A DNA stretch of 46,992 bases. Origin: Actibacterium ureilyticum (GTDB taxonomy: Bacteria > Pseudomonadota > Alphaproteobacteria > Rhodobacterales > Rhodobacteraceae). Positions within the stretch are counted from its first letter, which is position 1; each line of letters opens with the position of its first letter. Positions 25,807 to 34,407 of this stretch are shown one piece after another. The position numbers were made by a program, and so were the translations under genes. The notes beneath the pieces were generated by a model. That model was not told where the DNA came from. It saw only the letters and a list, made by a program, of their open reading frames with translations, and searched no databases. The stretch spans positions 1-46,992 of the forward strand of contig NZ_NSBT01000038.1 of the NCBI RefSeq assembly GCF_002285435.1, in the 5' to 3' direction.

Positions 25807-26811
25807 ATGAGCGCGCAACCGATCCGTATTGCCCTGAACGGTTTTGGCCGGATCGGTCGGTCGATCCTGCGTATCCTGATGCAGGGGGCGGACGGGGTCG
25901 AGTTGGTGTTGATCAACGATATCGAGCCGCTGGAGACCTGTGCCTATCTGTTTCAGTATGACAGTGTCTTTGGCCCGTTTCCGGGGCCGGTTCGGGCGGG
26001 AGACGGCGCGCTGCATGTGGGCGGGCGGGCGATTCCGTTTCACGGGGTCGATGATTTGCGTGCGCTGGATCTGAGCGATGTGGATGCCGTTCTGGAATGC
26101 ACCGGCATGGCGGGCACGCGGCAGGTTGCCGAGCGGGGATTGCAGGCCGGGGCGGGATCGGTGTTGATCTCGGGCCCGTCGGACGAGGCGGATATCACCA
26201 TCGTCATGGGCGCGAATGAGGGCGCGTTGGGCGATCAGCGCATCGTGTCGAATGCCAGTTGCACCACCAACGCGCTGGCGCCGCTGGCGCGGGTGCTGGA
26301 CGCGGCCTATGGCATCATCAGCGGGCAGATGACCACGGTGCATTGCTATACCGGCAGCCAGCCCACCGTGGACAAGCCGCGCGCCCAGCTGGAGCGCAGC
26401 CGTGCCGCCGCGCTGTCGATGGTGCCCACGACCACCAGCGCGCAGAAGCTGACGGGCCGGGTGCTGCCGCATCTGGCCGGCCGGATTGAGGCGCGGGCGA
26501 TCCGGGTGCCGACGGCCAGCGTGTCGGCCATCGATCTGACGGTGCAGCTGCGTGAAAGCGTGACGGTGGCGGCGGTCAATGCGCTGTTGCGTGATGCGGC
26601 GGAAACATCGCCTGTCTTTGGGTGGATCGACCAGCCGCTGGTGTCGTCGGATTTGCGGATGCGGCCGGAATCGCTGGTTGTCAGCGGGCCCGAGACCTCG
26701 GTCTCGTCGGGGGGGCTTTTGCGGGTCTTCGGCTGGTATGACAACGAATGGGGCTTCAGCTGCCGGATGCTGGACATGGCCCGGCTGATGGGGGCAAGGG
26801 GCCGCCGGTAA
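25807..26811 (+). CDS. gap: Glyceraldehyde-3-phosphate dehydrogenase, type I
   Basis: 334 residues. The NAD-binding start is IRIALNGFGRIGRSILRIL, with IND at 37-39 favouring NAD. SNASCTTNALAPL contains the catalytic C152, HCYTGSQ the general base, and WYDNEWGFSCRM the C-terminal signature. It catalyses oxidative phosphorylation of glyceraldehyde 3-phosphate. It is a diverged copy (for example TVDKPRAQLERSRAAAL where the housekeeping enzyme reads ...D.PH.DLRRARAAA), so this may be a second GAPDH of the organism or an erythrose-4-phosphate-type enzyme. No other glycolytic genes are adjacent. ATG at 25807 has GGAG at proper spacing. Confidence 0.88.
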   Translation: MSAQPIRIALNGFGRIGRSILRILMQGADGVELVLINDIEPLETCAYLFQYDSVFGPFPGPVRAGDGALHVGGRAIPFHGVDDLRALDLSDVDAVLECTGMAGTRQVAERGLQAGAGSVLISGPSDEADITIVMGANEGALGDQRIVSNASCTTNALAPLARVLDAAYGIISGQMTTVHCYTGSQPTVDKPRAQLERSRAAALSMVPTTTSAQKLTGRVLPHLAGRIEARAIRVPTASVSAIDLTVQLRESVTVAAVNALLRDAAETSPVFGWIDQPLVSSDLRMRPESLVVSGPETSVSSGGLLRVFGWYDNEWGFSCRMLDMARLMGARGRR

Positions 26812-26819
26812 GCGGCCCC
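26798..26819. terminator. Bidirectional hairpin between gap and the NCS2 permease
   Basis: GGGGCCGC (26798-26805) pairs with GCGGCCCC (26812-26819) around a 6-base loop that contains part of the gap stop codon. The two convergent genes are only 16 bases apart, so this one hairpin probably serves both. Confidence 0.65.
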
Positions 26820-26827
26820 GTTACCGG

Positions 26828-28234
26828 TTATTTGCCGCCGGACATGCCGCCCGAGATCTCGTCGGTCGCGGCGGGTTCCAGCGGGTCGGGCAGGATCAGG
26901 TTCAGAATGATCGCAATCGCCGCCGCCGGCAGCAGGCCCGAGGTCATCAGGATGCGCGCGGTATCGGGCAGGTGCTGCACCGCGCCCGGTTCCAGTTGCA
27001 GGCCCAGGCCAATGGACAGCGCAATGGCGAAGATCACCATGTTGCGGCGGTTCCAGGCGACCTCGGACAGCATCGAGATGCCCGCTGCGACCACCATGCC
27101 GAACATCACGATGACGCCGCCGCCCAGAACCTCGATCGGGACGGTGCGGATCACGCCGCCGACCTTGGGCACCAGCCCGCAGATGATCAGGAAGATTGCG
27201 CCGCAGGTGACCACATGGCGGCTCATGACGCCGGTCATCGCGATCAGGCCCACGTTCTGGCTGAACGAGGTGTTGGGGAAGCCGCCAAAAAGGCCCGCGA
27301 TGGCGCTGCCCAGACCGTCGGCGAAGGTGGCGCCGCTGATCTCGGCCTCGGTCGCTTCGCGGCCCGCGCCGCCCTTGGTGATGCCCGACACGTCGCCCAC
27401 GGTTTCCACAGCCGAGACAAAGGCCATCAGGCAGAAACCGACCACGGCGGCGATGCTGAATTCGAACCCGTATTTGAACGGCTGCGGCAGGGCAAAGGCG
27501 GCCGCGCGCGTCCACGAGGTCGCGATGGCGTCAAAGCTGAGCATGCCGGCGAACAGCGCATAGATATAGCCCGCGATCAGCCCCAGCAGCACGGCCGAGA
27601 TCGACAGCATCCCGCCGGTGAAGAATTTCAGCCCCAGCGTGACAAAGATCACCACCAGCGCCGCGGACCAGTTCAGAAAGCTGCCGTATTCGGGCGTGCC
27701 GATGGCCGGCACCCCGCCCGCGGCGTATTGGATGCCGACCTTGACCAGCGCCAGCCCGATCATCGTCACCACCAGCCCCGTCACCAGCGGCGGCAGGGCA
27801 AAGCGTATCCTGCCGATGAAGAAACCCAGACAGGCATGGAACAGCCCGCCGATCACCACGCCGCCGAAGAGCGCGGCCAGCCCGTCGACTCCCTTGTCTG
27901 CTGCCAGCGGGATCATGATCGGCAGAAAGGCGAAGCTGGTGCCCTGCACGATGGGCAGCGCGGCGCCCACGGGGCCGATGGTGATCGTCTGCAACAGGGT
28001 GGCGACACCGGCAAACAGCATCGACATCTGGATCAGGTACAGCAATTCCGGGAAGTCGGGCGAGTTAGAGCCAAATCCGAACCCGGCCGCCCCGGCGACG
28101 ATGATCGCCGGTGTGACATTCGACACGAACATGGCCAGCACATGCTGGATCCCCAGCGGGATCGCCTTGGCCAGTGCGGGGGTGTAATTCGGATCGCGCA
28201 GCTGTTCTGGCGTTCCAATCAGTGTTTCGGCCAT
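26828..28234 (-). CDS. NCS2-family purine permease (urate/xanthine type)
   Basis: A 468-residue inner-membrane transporter with about 12-14 hydrophobic segments. The NAT/NCS2 signature is SFSQNVGLIAMTG, preceded by SAVETVGDVSGITKGG (conserved Glu of the substrate site) and GIQHVLAMFVSNVTPAI near the start. It probably imports urate or xanthine by proton symport, since it is the third gene of puuE-allA-permease. ATG at 28234 gives MAETLIG; an in-frame start 42 bases upstream is less likely. It converges on gap across a hairpin. Exact purine specificity cannot be read from sequence. Confidence 0.92.
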   Translation of the reverse strand: MAETLIGTPEQLRDPNYTPALAKAIPLGIQHVLAMFVSNVTPAIIVAGAAGFGFGSNSPDFPELLYLIQMSMLFAGVATLLQTITIGPVGAALPIVQGTSFAFLPIMIPLAADKGVDGLAALFGGVVIGGLFHACLGFFIGRIRFALPPLVTGLVVTMIGLALVKVGIQYAAGGVPAIGTPEYGSFLNWSAALVVIFVTLGLKFFTGGMLSISAVLLGLIAGYIYALFAGMLSFDAIATSWTRAAAFALPQPFKYGFEFSIAAVVGFCLMAFVSAVETVGDVSGITKGGAGREATEAEISGATFADGLGSAIAGLFGGFPNTSFSQNVGLIAMTGVMSRHVVTCGAIFLIICGLVPKVGGVIRTVPIEVLGGGVIVMFGMVVAAGISMLSEVAWNRRNMVIFAIALSIGLGLQLEPGAVQHLPDTARILMTSGLLPAAAIAIILNLILPDPLEPAATDEISGGMSGGK

Positions 28235-28291
28235 GTCAGTTTCCCTCGTTCTGTTGGTCGTTGCGGTTGGGCGCACCTCTGTCGGGTGGGT

Positions 28292-28786
28292 TCAGTCCTG
28301 GCCCGGCAACACCCGATAGGGCGTGTCGAACCAGTGTTCTTCCAGGTTGGGGCCGGGACCGATGCGGTCGATCACGGCAAACAGGCCGGGGTCCTGCAAC
28401 GGTGTCAGAACGCCGTGCCAGGTGCCACGCAACAGGTTGATGCCCTGACCCGGCGCTGTCAAAAACGCGCGCGGGGTTCCGGGGCAGCCTTGGTCGTCTG
28501 CTGAAACAATCACCAGAAACGCGCATTGGCTGAGCGGAATGAAGGCCTGGCTGCCATCGGGGTGACGTTCGACCATGTCCAGCCGATAGGGCAGGGTGCG
28601 CGGTTCGGCCTTGAACACGCTGATGCCCGCGCGCCCGTCGCCGAAATCCAGCCGCGCGCAGTCATGCCAGCGGCCGCAAAGCCCCTGATTGATGATCTTG
28701 TCCGGGACGCCCGTGGCCTCGAGCACATCGCCGAAGGGGGCGAAGGCTTCGGCCGTCAGGGGCGCGGGGATCAGCGTTTGCGTCAT
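28292..28786 (-). CDS. allA: Ureidoglycolate lyase
   Basis: A 164-residue AllA cupin-fold enzyme splitting ureidoglycolate into glyoxylate and urea. Blocks matching the family include PLTAEAFAPFGDVLEA, INQG near residue 34, SVFKAEPR, VERHPDGSQAFIPLS, FLTAPGQGINLLRGTWHGVL and DRIGPGPNLEEHWF. Its ATG overlaps the stop of the puuE fusion gene by four bases, so the two are translationally coupled, and the permease follows after 57 bases. Confidence 0.94.
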   Translation of the reverse strand: MTQTLIPAPLTAEAFAPFGDVLEATGVPDKIINQGLCGRWHDCARLDFGDGRAGISVFKAEPRTLPYRLDMVERHPDGSQAFIPLSQCAFLVIVSADDQGCPGTPRAFLTAPGQGINLLRGTWHGVLTPLQDPGLFAVIDRIGPGPNLEEHWFDTPYRVLPGQD

Positions 28787-30201
28787 TCCCCGAACAGCGC
28801 CCGCAGGCGCAGCAGGGCGATCCGTTCGACCTGGCGGCAGGCCTCGTCGATCTCGGTCCGGGTGTCGTGATCCAGCCGGGATTGGAACGCGGTCAGGATC
28901 GACGCCTTGTCATGGTCACGTACGGCGATGATGAAGGGAAAGCCGTGCTTTTCGGCATAGGCGCTGTTCAGCCGCACGAAAGCCGACCGTTCGGGATCGG
29001 TCAGCGCGTCCAGACCGGCACTGGCCTGTTCTGCGGTCGAGGCATCGGTCAGCCGTTTCGCCGCTGCCAGCTTGCCCGCCAGATCGGGATGGGCGCGCAG
29101 CACCGACAGCCGTTCCTCGGGGCTGGCGCTGCGGAAGACACGCGCCAGGGCATTGGCGACGCCCGCGGCGCAATCATGGGCCGGTCCCAGTTCCAGATCG
29201 AAGGCCCGGTCCGCGATCCACGGAGAGTGCTCGTAGATACCGCCGAAGCGGCTGACGAACTCGGCCCGCTCCATCTGCGAGGGACGCGGCGCCGCGTTCG
29301 GCGGGTGGTGCTTGTGCCAGTGGCGTGCGATGTCGATGCGCCGGGCGACCCAGACATTGGAATGCGCGCGGACATAGTCCAGGAACCGGCGCAGCGCCAT
29401 GATCCGGCCCGGTCGTCCGACCAGGCGGCAATGCAGCCCGACCGACAGCATCCTGGGCGCGCCGGCGCGGCCTTCGGCGTAAAGCGCATCGAAGCTGTCG
29501 CGCAGATAGATGAAGAACTGATCGCCCGTGTTGAACCCCTGTGGCGTGGCAAAGCGCATGTCGTTGCAGTCCAGCGTATAGGGCACGATCAGCTGATCGC
29601 GGCCGCCCACCCGCATCCAATAGGGCAGGTCATCGGCATAGGTATCGGCGACATAGTCGAACCCGCCCTCTTCGGCGGCCAGCGCGACGGTGTGATCCGA
29701 ACAGCGCCCGGTATACCAGCCCGTGGGGCGTTCGCCCGTGACCTCGGTATGCAGGCGGATCGCCTCGATCATGTCATGGGCTTCATCCTCGGGGGTGAAA
29801 TCCTTGTATTCGATCCATTTCAGCCCGTGGCTGGCGATCTCCCACCCGGCGTCCTGCATCGCGGCCACCTGTTCGGGGCTGCGCGCCAGCGCGCTTGCCA
29901 CACCATAGACCGTGACCGGCATGCCGTATTCGGTGAACAGCCGGTGCAGCCGCCAGAACCCGGCCCGCGCCCCGTATTCATAGATCGATTCCATGTTCCA
30001 GTGCCGCTGCTCGGGCCAGGGCGCGGCGCCCACGATTTCGGACAGGAAAGCCTCGGACGCGGCATCGCCGTGCAGGACGCAATTCTCGCCGCCTTCTTCA
30101 TAGTTGATGACAAATTGAACCGCGATCCGGGCATCGTCGGGCCATTTCGGATCGGGCGGGGTCGGGCCGTAGCCGCGCATGTCACGGGAATACCGTGTCA
30201 C
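28783..30201 (-). CDS. puuE: Bifunctional allantoinase (PuuE) / OHCU decarboxylase fusion
   Basis: 472 residues joining two steps. The N-terminal about 300 residues are a polysaccharide-deacetylase-like, metal-independent allantoinase: NYEEGGENCVLHGDAASE, WEIASHGLKWIEYKD, GWYTGRCSDHTV and GLHCRLVGRPGR. The C-terminal about 160 residues are 2-oxo-4-hydroxy-4-carboxy-5-ureidoimidazoline decarboxylase (UraD): FGGIYEHSPWIADRAF, LRAHPDLAGKLA and LNSAYAEKHGFPFIIAV. The order is not pathway order, since decarboxylation comes first. GTG at 30201 is preferred because GGAGA lies 7-8 bases before it and TRYSRDMRGYG is the family's usual start; the next ATG is seven codons in. Divergent from the HIU hydrolase gene. 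Confidence 0.93.
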   Translation of the reverse strand: MTRYSRDMRGYGPTPPDPKWPDDARIAVQFVINYEEGGENCVLHGDAASEAFLSEIVGAAPWPEQRHWNMESIYEYGARAGFWRLHRLFTEYGMPVTVYGVASALARSPEQVAAMQDAGWEIASHGLKWIEYKDFTPEDEAHDMIEAIRLHTEVTGERPTGWYTGRCSDHTVALAAEEGGFDYVADTYADDLPYWMRVGGRDQLIVPYTLDCNDMRFATPQGFNTGDQFFIYLRDSFDALYAEGRAGAPRMLSVGLHCRLVGRPGRIMALRRFLDYVRAHSNVWVARRIDIARHWHKHHPPNAAPRPSQMERAEFVSRFGGIYEHSPWIADRAFDLELGPAHDCAAGVANALARVFRSASPEERLSVLRAHPDLAGKLAAAKRLTDASTAEQASAGLDALTDPERSAFVRLNSAYAEKHGFPFIIAVRDHDKASILTAFQSRLDHDTRTEIDEACRQVERIALLRLRALFGE

Positions 30202-30259
30202 TGGGGTCTCCTTCGGGTTTTCCTATCTCTAGTGCAGTAAAGTGATCCGCATTATCCGA

Positions 30260-30279
30260 AAAAACCAGAAAGAGTTTTT
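30260..30279. promoter_or_regulatory. Inverted repeat between puuE and uraH
   Basis: AAAAAC and GTTTTT arms flank an 8-base spacer in the 149-base gap between the divergent starts. The same 6-8-6 geometry recurs at 31648-31667 beside the LysR gene, although the sequence differs. It is a candidate site for the purine regulator. Confidence 0.35.
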
Positions 30280-30350
30280 GGGACGATGCCGCTGTTGGTC
30301 CGCGCGCCCTGACCCGATAAGCTGTGCCCGGCAGATCAGGGGAAAAGATC

Positions 30351-30707
30351 ATGAGTGGATATCTGACGACACATGTCCTGGACACGGCCCGCGGCTGCCC
30401 GGCCGAGGGGATCAGGATCGCGCTTTACCGTGTGTCGGGCAATTCGCACAAGAAACTGGTCGAAACGGTCACCAATGCCGATGGGCGCACCGACACGCCG
30501 ATCCTGCCCAAGGGTAAGTTCGCGCCGGGCCAGTACGAGCTGATCTTTTTCTGTGGCGATTATCTGGACGGTCACGCGCCGGGGCTGGGCGATCCGAAAT
30601 TCCTGGACCAGATCCCGATCCGGTTCGGCGTCGACGATCCGGATGCGCATTACCACGTGCCGCTTTTGCTGTCGCCCTTTGGCTACAGCACCTATCGCGG
30701 CAGCTAG
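30351..30707 (+). CDS. uraH: 5-hydroxyisourate hydrolase (transthyretin-like)
   Basis: 118 residues of the transthyretin-related protein family. It hydrolyses 5-hydroxyisourate, the product of urate oxidation, to [21 protein letters not shown] at the N-terminus carries the first active-site histidine, TNADGRTD carries the arginine, [20 protein letters not shown] carries the second histidine, and the chain ends with the diagnostic YRGS. There is no signal peptide, so it is cytoplasmic. The ATG at 30351 is preferred over 30324 since it follows AGGGGAAAAG and begins at the domain. Its stop overlaps the LysR stop by four bases (CTAG). Confidence 0.96.
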   Translation: MSGYLTTHVLDTARGCPAEGIRIALYRVSGNSHKKLVETVTNADGRTDTPILPKGKFAPGQYELIFFCGDYLDGHAPGLGDPKFLDQIPIRFGVDDPDAHYHVPLLLSPFGYSTYRGS

Positions 30708-31609
30708 CCGCGCAGGGCGGGCGCAATCCGGTCGACCATGAAGTCGATCAGCAGCCGCGCCTTGGGGTCCTGACGGCGGCGGTGCATGTAAAGACAGGCC
30801 AGTTGCACCGGCACCGGCGGTTCGGCCTCGGCCACGGGCACCAGCCGCCCCGCGCGCAGGTGATCGGCGACCTCGAACACCGGTTTCAGGATGATGCCGT
30901 GCCCCTCCAGCGCCCAATCGGTCAGCACGTCGCCATCGTCGCTTTCGAACGGGCCCGACACGGCGAAGCGCCGCACGCCATCGGGCGTTTGCAGCGGCCA
31001 CTGGAATTCCGGCGCACCGGGATAGCGCAGGTTCAGACAGGCATGGCGCTCGCGGATCAGGTCGTTGCCGGTCGCGGGCATGCCCGCGCGCGCGATGTAA
31101 TCGGGCGCGGCGCACAGGATGCGCGGGCAATCGGCGATCTTGCGAATCCGCAGGTTCGAATCCTGTGGCACACCCAGAAAGAACGCCACATCCAGCCCCT
31201 CGGCCGCCAGGTCCAGCCGCCGGTCTGACAGGCGCAGCCGCAGGTCGATCAGCGGATAGGCCTGTTTGAAATCGGGGATCGCCGGTGCGATCAGCCGCCG
31301 CCCCAGCCCCAGCGGCGCCGCGATATAAAGCGTGCCACGGGGCGTGTCGGTGACATTCACGATCTCGGCCTCGGCCTGTTCCAGCGCATCCAGAATTCGG
31401 CACGCCCCGCGATAGAACAGCAGCCCCTGTTCGGTCGGTGTCAGCTTGCGCGTGGTGCGCTGAAAAAGCCGCACGTTCAGATGCTCTTCCAGTTGCGAGA
31501 TCCGGGCTGAGGCCACAGCCGCCGAAATGCGCTGATCCCGCGCGGCGGCGGACATGCTGCCAAGCTCGTAGACGCGCACGAAGGTTTTGATATTGTCCAG
31601 ATAGGCCAT
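30704..31609 (-). CDS. LysR-family regulator of purine catabolism (inferred target)
   Basis: 301 residues. The N-terminal winged helix (1-60) has [20 protein letters not shown] and [20 protein letters not shown], a standard LysR DNA-binding unit. The effector domain (about 90-295) starts at [16 protein letters not shown] and resembles the AaeR/DmlR-type group. It sits between uraH and puuD, divergent from puuD with a 106-base gap that holds a good inverted repeat. This arrangement suggests it controls puuD and perhaps the puuE operon, with a purine intermediate as effector; that is inference. Confidence 0.9.
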   Translation of the reverse strand: MAYLDNIKTFVRVYELGSMSAAARDQRISAAVASARISQLEEHLNVRLFQRTTRKLTPTEQGLLFYRGACRILDALEQAEAEIVNVTDTPRGTLYIAAPLGLGRRLIAPAIPDFKQAYPLIDLRLRLSDRRLDLAAEGLDVAFFLGVPQDSNLRIRKIADCPRILCAAPDYIARAGMPATGNDLIRERHACLNLRYPGAPEFQWPLQTPDGVRRFAVSGPFESDDGDVLTDWALEGHGIILKPVFEVADHLRAGRLVPVAEAEPPVPVQLACLYMHRRRQDPKARLLIDFMVDRIAPALRG

Positions 31610-31647
31610 GCGCCATTCTTAGGAATTATTTGAAACAGCTCGGCTCT

Positions 31648-31667
31648 TTTCGCTGATACAGGCGAAA
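31648..31667. promoter_or_regulatory. Inverted repeat in the lysR-puuD gap
   Basis: TTTCGC and GCGAAA are perfect 6-bp arms around TGATACAG. LysR regulators usually bind such interrupted dyads between themselves and a divergent target, so this is the best candidate operator for the adjacent LysR protein. Confidence 0.5.
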
Positions 31668-31715
31668 GTGGCAATGGGCTAGAGCATGCAGGACAGCGGC
31701 GGAACGAGGGCGACG

Positions 31716-32951
31716 ATGCAGGATCTTGCGATCATCTGGGATTGGGTCGGGTTTGCCGTGCGCTGGCTGCATGTGGTCGCGGCGATGGCGTGGATTGGCT
31801 CGTCCTTCTATTTCATCGCGCTGGACCTGGGCCTGCGACAGGCGCCCGATCTGCCCAAGGGCGCCCATGGCGAGGAATGGCAGGTCCACGGTGGCGGCTT
31901 CTATCACATCCGCAAATACCTGGTCGCGCCCGCGCAGATGCCCGAGCATCTGACCTGGTTCAAATGGGAAAGCTACACCACCTGGCTGTCGGGTGCGGCT
32001 TTGTTGATGGTCGTCTATTGGGCGGGGGCCGAACTGTACCTGATTGACCTGACCAAGATGGATCTGGCCCCGTGGCAGGCGATCGCGATTTCCGCCGGGT
32101 CGCTGACGATCGGCTGGCTGGTCTATGACCTGCTGTGCAAATCCGGCCTGTCGGCGCGGCCCACGTTCCTGATGGTGCTGCTGTTCGTGTTGCTGGTGGC
32201 GATGGGCTGGGGCTATAACCAGATCTTCACCGGCCGGGCGATGATGCTGCATCTGGGCGCGTTCACCGCCACGATCATGACCGCGAACGTGTTTTTCATC
32301 ATCATGCCGAACCAGCGCATCGTGGTCGCGGACCTGAAATCCGGGCGCACCCCTGACGCGAAATACGGCAAGATCGCCAAGCTGCGGTCGACGCATAACA
32401 ACTATCTGACGCTGCCGGTCGTGTTCCTGATGCTGTCGAACCATTATCCGCTGGCCTTTGCCACCGAATGGAACTGGCTGATCGCCGGGCTGGTCTTTCT
32501 GATGGGGGTGACGATCCGGCATTATTTCAACACCCGCCACGCACGCAAGGGCTCGCCCAACTGGACCTGGGCGGTGACGGCGGTGCTGTTCATCTGCATC
32601 ATGTGGCTGTCGACCGCGCCGCTGCGCCAGGACAGCGTCGAGGCGTCCGAGGCGCGCGCCCTGACCCCGACCGAGCAACGCTTTGCCGCCGCAGACGGGT
32701 TCGACGACGTGGCGGGTATCGTGCCGGGGCGCTGTTCGATGTGCCACGCGCGCGAGCCGTTCTATGACGGGATCCGCCGCGCGCCCAAGGGGATCGTGCT
32801 GGAGACCCCCGCCGATATCGCCCGCGCCGCGCGGCAGGTTTACCTGCAGGCCGGGGTCAGCCACGCGATGCCGCCCGCCAATGTGACCTATATGGAGCCG
32901 GACGAGCGTCAGGCGATCATCCGCTGGTATCGCGCCGCCGGGCGCGGCTAG
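31716..32951 (+). CDS. puuD: Membrane-bound urate oxidase with C-terminal cytochrome c domain
   Basis: 411 residues. About eight membrane helices with family motifs VRWLHVVAAMAWIGSSFYFI, FKWESYTTWLSG, MGWGYNQIFTG and STHNNYLTLPVVFLML are followed by a soluble C-terminal domain with one c-heme site, CSMCH (340-344), and a likely Met ligand in SHAMPPANVTYM. PuuD oxidises urate to 5-hydroxyisourate and passes electrons to the respiratory chain instead of making peroxide. The ATG at 31716 has a GAGGG site at good distance and matches other PuuD starts; an in-frame ATG at 31686 is weaker. Its stop overlaps that of the CoA-transferase gene (CTAG). Confidence 0.94.
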   Translation: MQDLAIIWDWVGFAVRWLHVVAAMAWIGSSFYFIALDLGLRQAPDLPKGAHGEEWQVHGGGFYHIRKYLVAPAQMPEHLTWFKWESYTTWLSGAALLMVVYWAGAELYLIDLTKMDLAPWQAIAISAGSLTIGWLVYDLLCKSGLSARPTFLMVLLFVLLVAMGWGYNQIFTGRAMMLHLGAFTATIMTANVFFIIMPNQRIVVADLKSGRTPDAKYGKIAKLRSTHNNYLTLPVVFLMLSNHYPLAFATEWNWLIAGLVFLMGVTIRHYFNTRHARKGSPNWTWAVTAVLFICIMWLSTAPLRQDSVEASEARALTPTEQRFAAADGFDDVAGIVPGRCSMCHAREPFYDGIRRAPKGIVLETPADIARAARQVYLQAGVSHAMPPANVTYMEPDERQAIIRWYRAAGRG

Positions 32952-34060
32952 TTGCCGGATTTCGGCAGGATCGGCGCGCTGCGCTCGACCGCCAGTTCGG
33001 CATCTGAAAACCGCCACGGGCCCCGCAGGCCCGGCACCCCCTCGGGCGCGATGCGCAGGCCCCGCGCGGCGATCTGCGGGTCCTCCAGCGCCTGACCCAC
33101 GGTGTTGATCGGCCCGGCGGGCACGCCCTGTGCCTCCAACGCCTGCAACAGATCGGCGGCCTGCCATTTTGACAGGCGCTCGGCCAGTTGCGGCACCAGC
33201 GCATCGCGGTTGGCCACACGGTCGGGGTTGGTGGCAAAGCGCGGGTCGTCGGCCAGCGCGTCGCAGTCCAGAACCTTGCACAGCTTGCGGAACTGCCCGT
33301 CATTGCCCACGGCGATGATCACATGCCCGTCGGCCACATCGAACACCTGATAGGGCACGATGTTCGGGTGCGCGTTGCCCTGTCGCGTGGGCGACTGCCC
33401 GGTCGCCAGATAATTCATGGTCTGGTTGGCCAGCATCGCGGTGGCACAATCGAACAGCGACATGTCGATCTGTTGCCCGCGCCCGGTGCGGTGGCGCTGT
33501 TCGACCGCCGCCAGAATGCCGATGGTGCCATAAAGCCCGGTCACCACGTCCGTGACGGCAACGCCCACCTTTTGCGGCTGGCCGTCAGCGGCGCCGGTGA
33601 TCGACATCAGTCCCGACATGCCCTGCAACAGGTAATCGTAACCCGCGCGTTCCGCATATGGTCCCGTCTGGCCGAACCCGGTGATCGAGCAATAGATCAG
33701 CCGCGGGTTCAGCGCCGACAGGCTGGCATAGTCCAGCCCGTATTTTGCCAGCCCGCCCAGCTTGAAATTCTCGATTAGGATATCGGCGTCCTGAACCAGA
33801 TCGCGCACGATCTGCTGGCCCTCGGGCGTGCGGAAATCGGCCACGACCGACCGCTTGCCCCGGTTGCAGGCATAGAAATAGGCCGCTGTCCGGTCGCCGT
33901 CCCGCTCGATGAACGGTGGGCCCCAATGGCGGGTGTCATCCCCCTGGGGCGCTTCGACCTTGATCACCTCGGCGCCCAGATCGGCCAGGGCCTGTCCGAC
34001 CCAGGGGCCGGCCAGTATGCGCGCCAGTTCCACGACCTTGAGGCCTTCGAGCGGTTTCAT
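32948..34060 (-). CDS. CaiB/BaiF-family (class III) CoA transferase
   Basis: 370 residues. LEGLKVVELARILAGPWVGQ, LGAEVIKVEAP, YCSITGFGQTGPYAERAGYD and GRGQQIDMSLFDCATAML, the last with the expected catalytic aspartate, identify the family. These enzymes move CoA between organic acids such as formate/oxalate, carnitine or succinate partners. No acyl-CoA dehydrogenase, lyase or transporter lies next to it, so no substrate can be assigned. It converges on puuD with four overlapping bases. AAGG lies before the ATG. Link to purine breakdown (glyoxylate or oxalate handling) is possible but unsupported. Confidence 0.92.
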   Translation of the reverse strand: MKPLEGLKVVELARILAGPWVGQALADLGAEVIKVEAPQGDDTRHWGPPFIERDGDRTAAYFYACNRGKRSVVADFRTPEGQQIVRDLVQDADILIENFKLGGLAKYGLDYASLSALNPRLIYCSITGFGQTGPYAERAGYDYLLQGMSGLMSITGAADGQPQKVGVAVTDVVTGLYGTIGILAAVEQRHRTGRGQQIDMSLFDCATAMLANQTMNYLATGQSPTRQGNAHPNIVPYQVFDVADGHVIIAVGNDGQFRKLCKVLDCDALADDPRFATNPDRVANRDALVPQLAERLSKWQAADLLQALEAQGVPAGPINTVGQALEDPQIAARGLRIAPEGVPGLRGPWRFSDAELAVERSAPILPKSGN

Positions 34061-34407
34061 CGCGGTGCCTTCCCGTTTGTTGCAGGCGCGAACTTACGCC
34101 GCGTTTGCAAGGGCTTGCAACCGAATCCGCCCCGGGCGCCGCAGAATCGGCCTGGCCCGTCCGCCGCTTTGGGCGTCAGCCGAAATGTGGCGGGATTGTG
34201 TCACGGCTTATCGGCATTAACCAAAAAGCCTGTAAATCGACACTTTTGCCATTTCTGCAACTTAAGGTTGTCACAAAAATTGCCGCAAAATGGCGGAGTT
34301 CGGTCCAGATTCCGCCGTGAATCCGTCACGGTGTTTGCACAATCATGAAAGGGCGTAACGATTGCCGAAGTTTCAAAAATAATGAAACCCTCAGAGAGGA
34401 ACTCGCC
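34061..34407. promoter_or_regulatory. AT-rich regulatory stretch with three inverted repeats
   Basis: There is no gene in these 347 bases. From about 34200 base composition turns AT-rich. GCCATTT (34248-34254) can pair with AAATGGC (34288-34294), enclosing CAAC...GTTG (34258-34270). CCGTGA-N5-TCACGG lies at 34315-34331, and GTTTCA-N7-TGAAAC at 34370-34388, the last one 19 bases before a 56-codon gene. This looks like a strongly regulated leader for that small gene or a small RNA. Confidence 0.45.
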
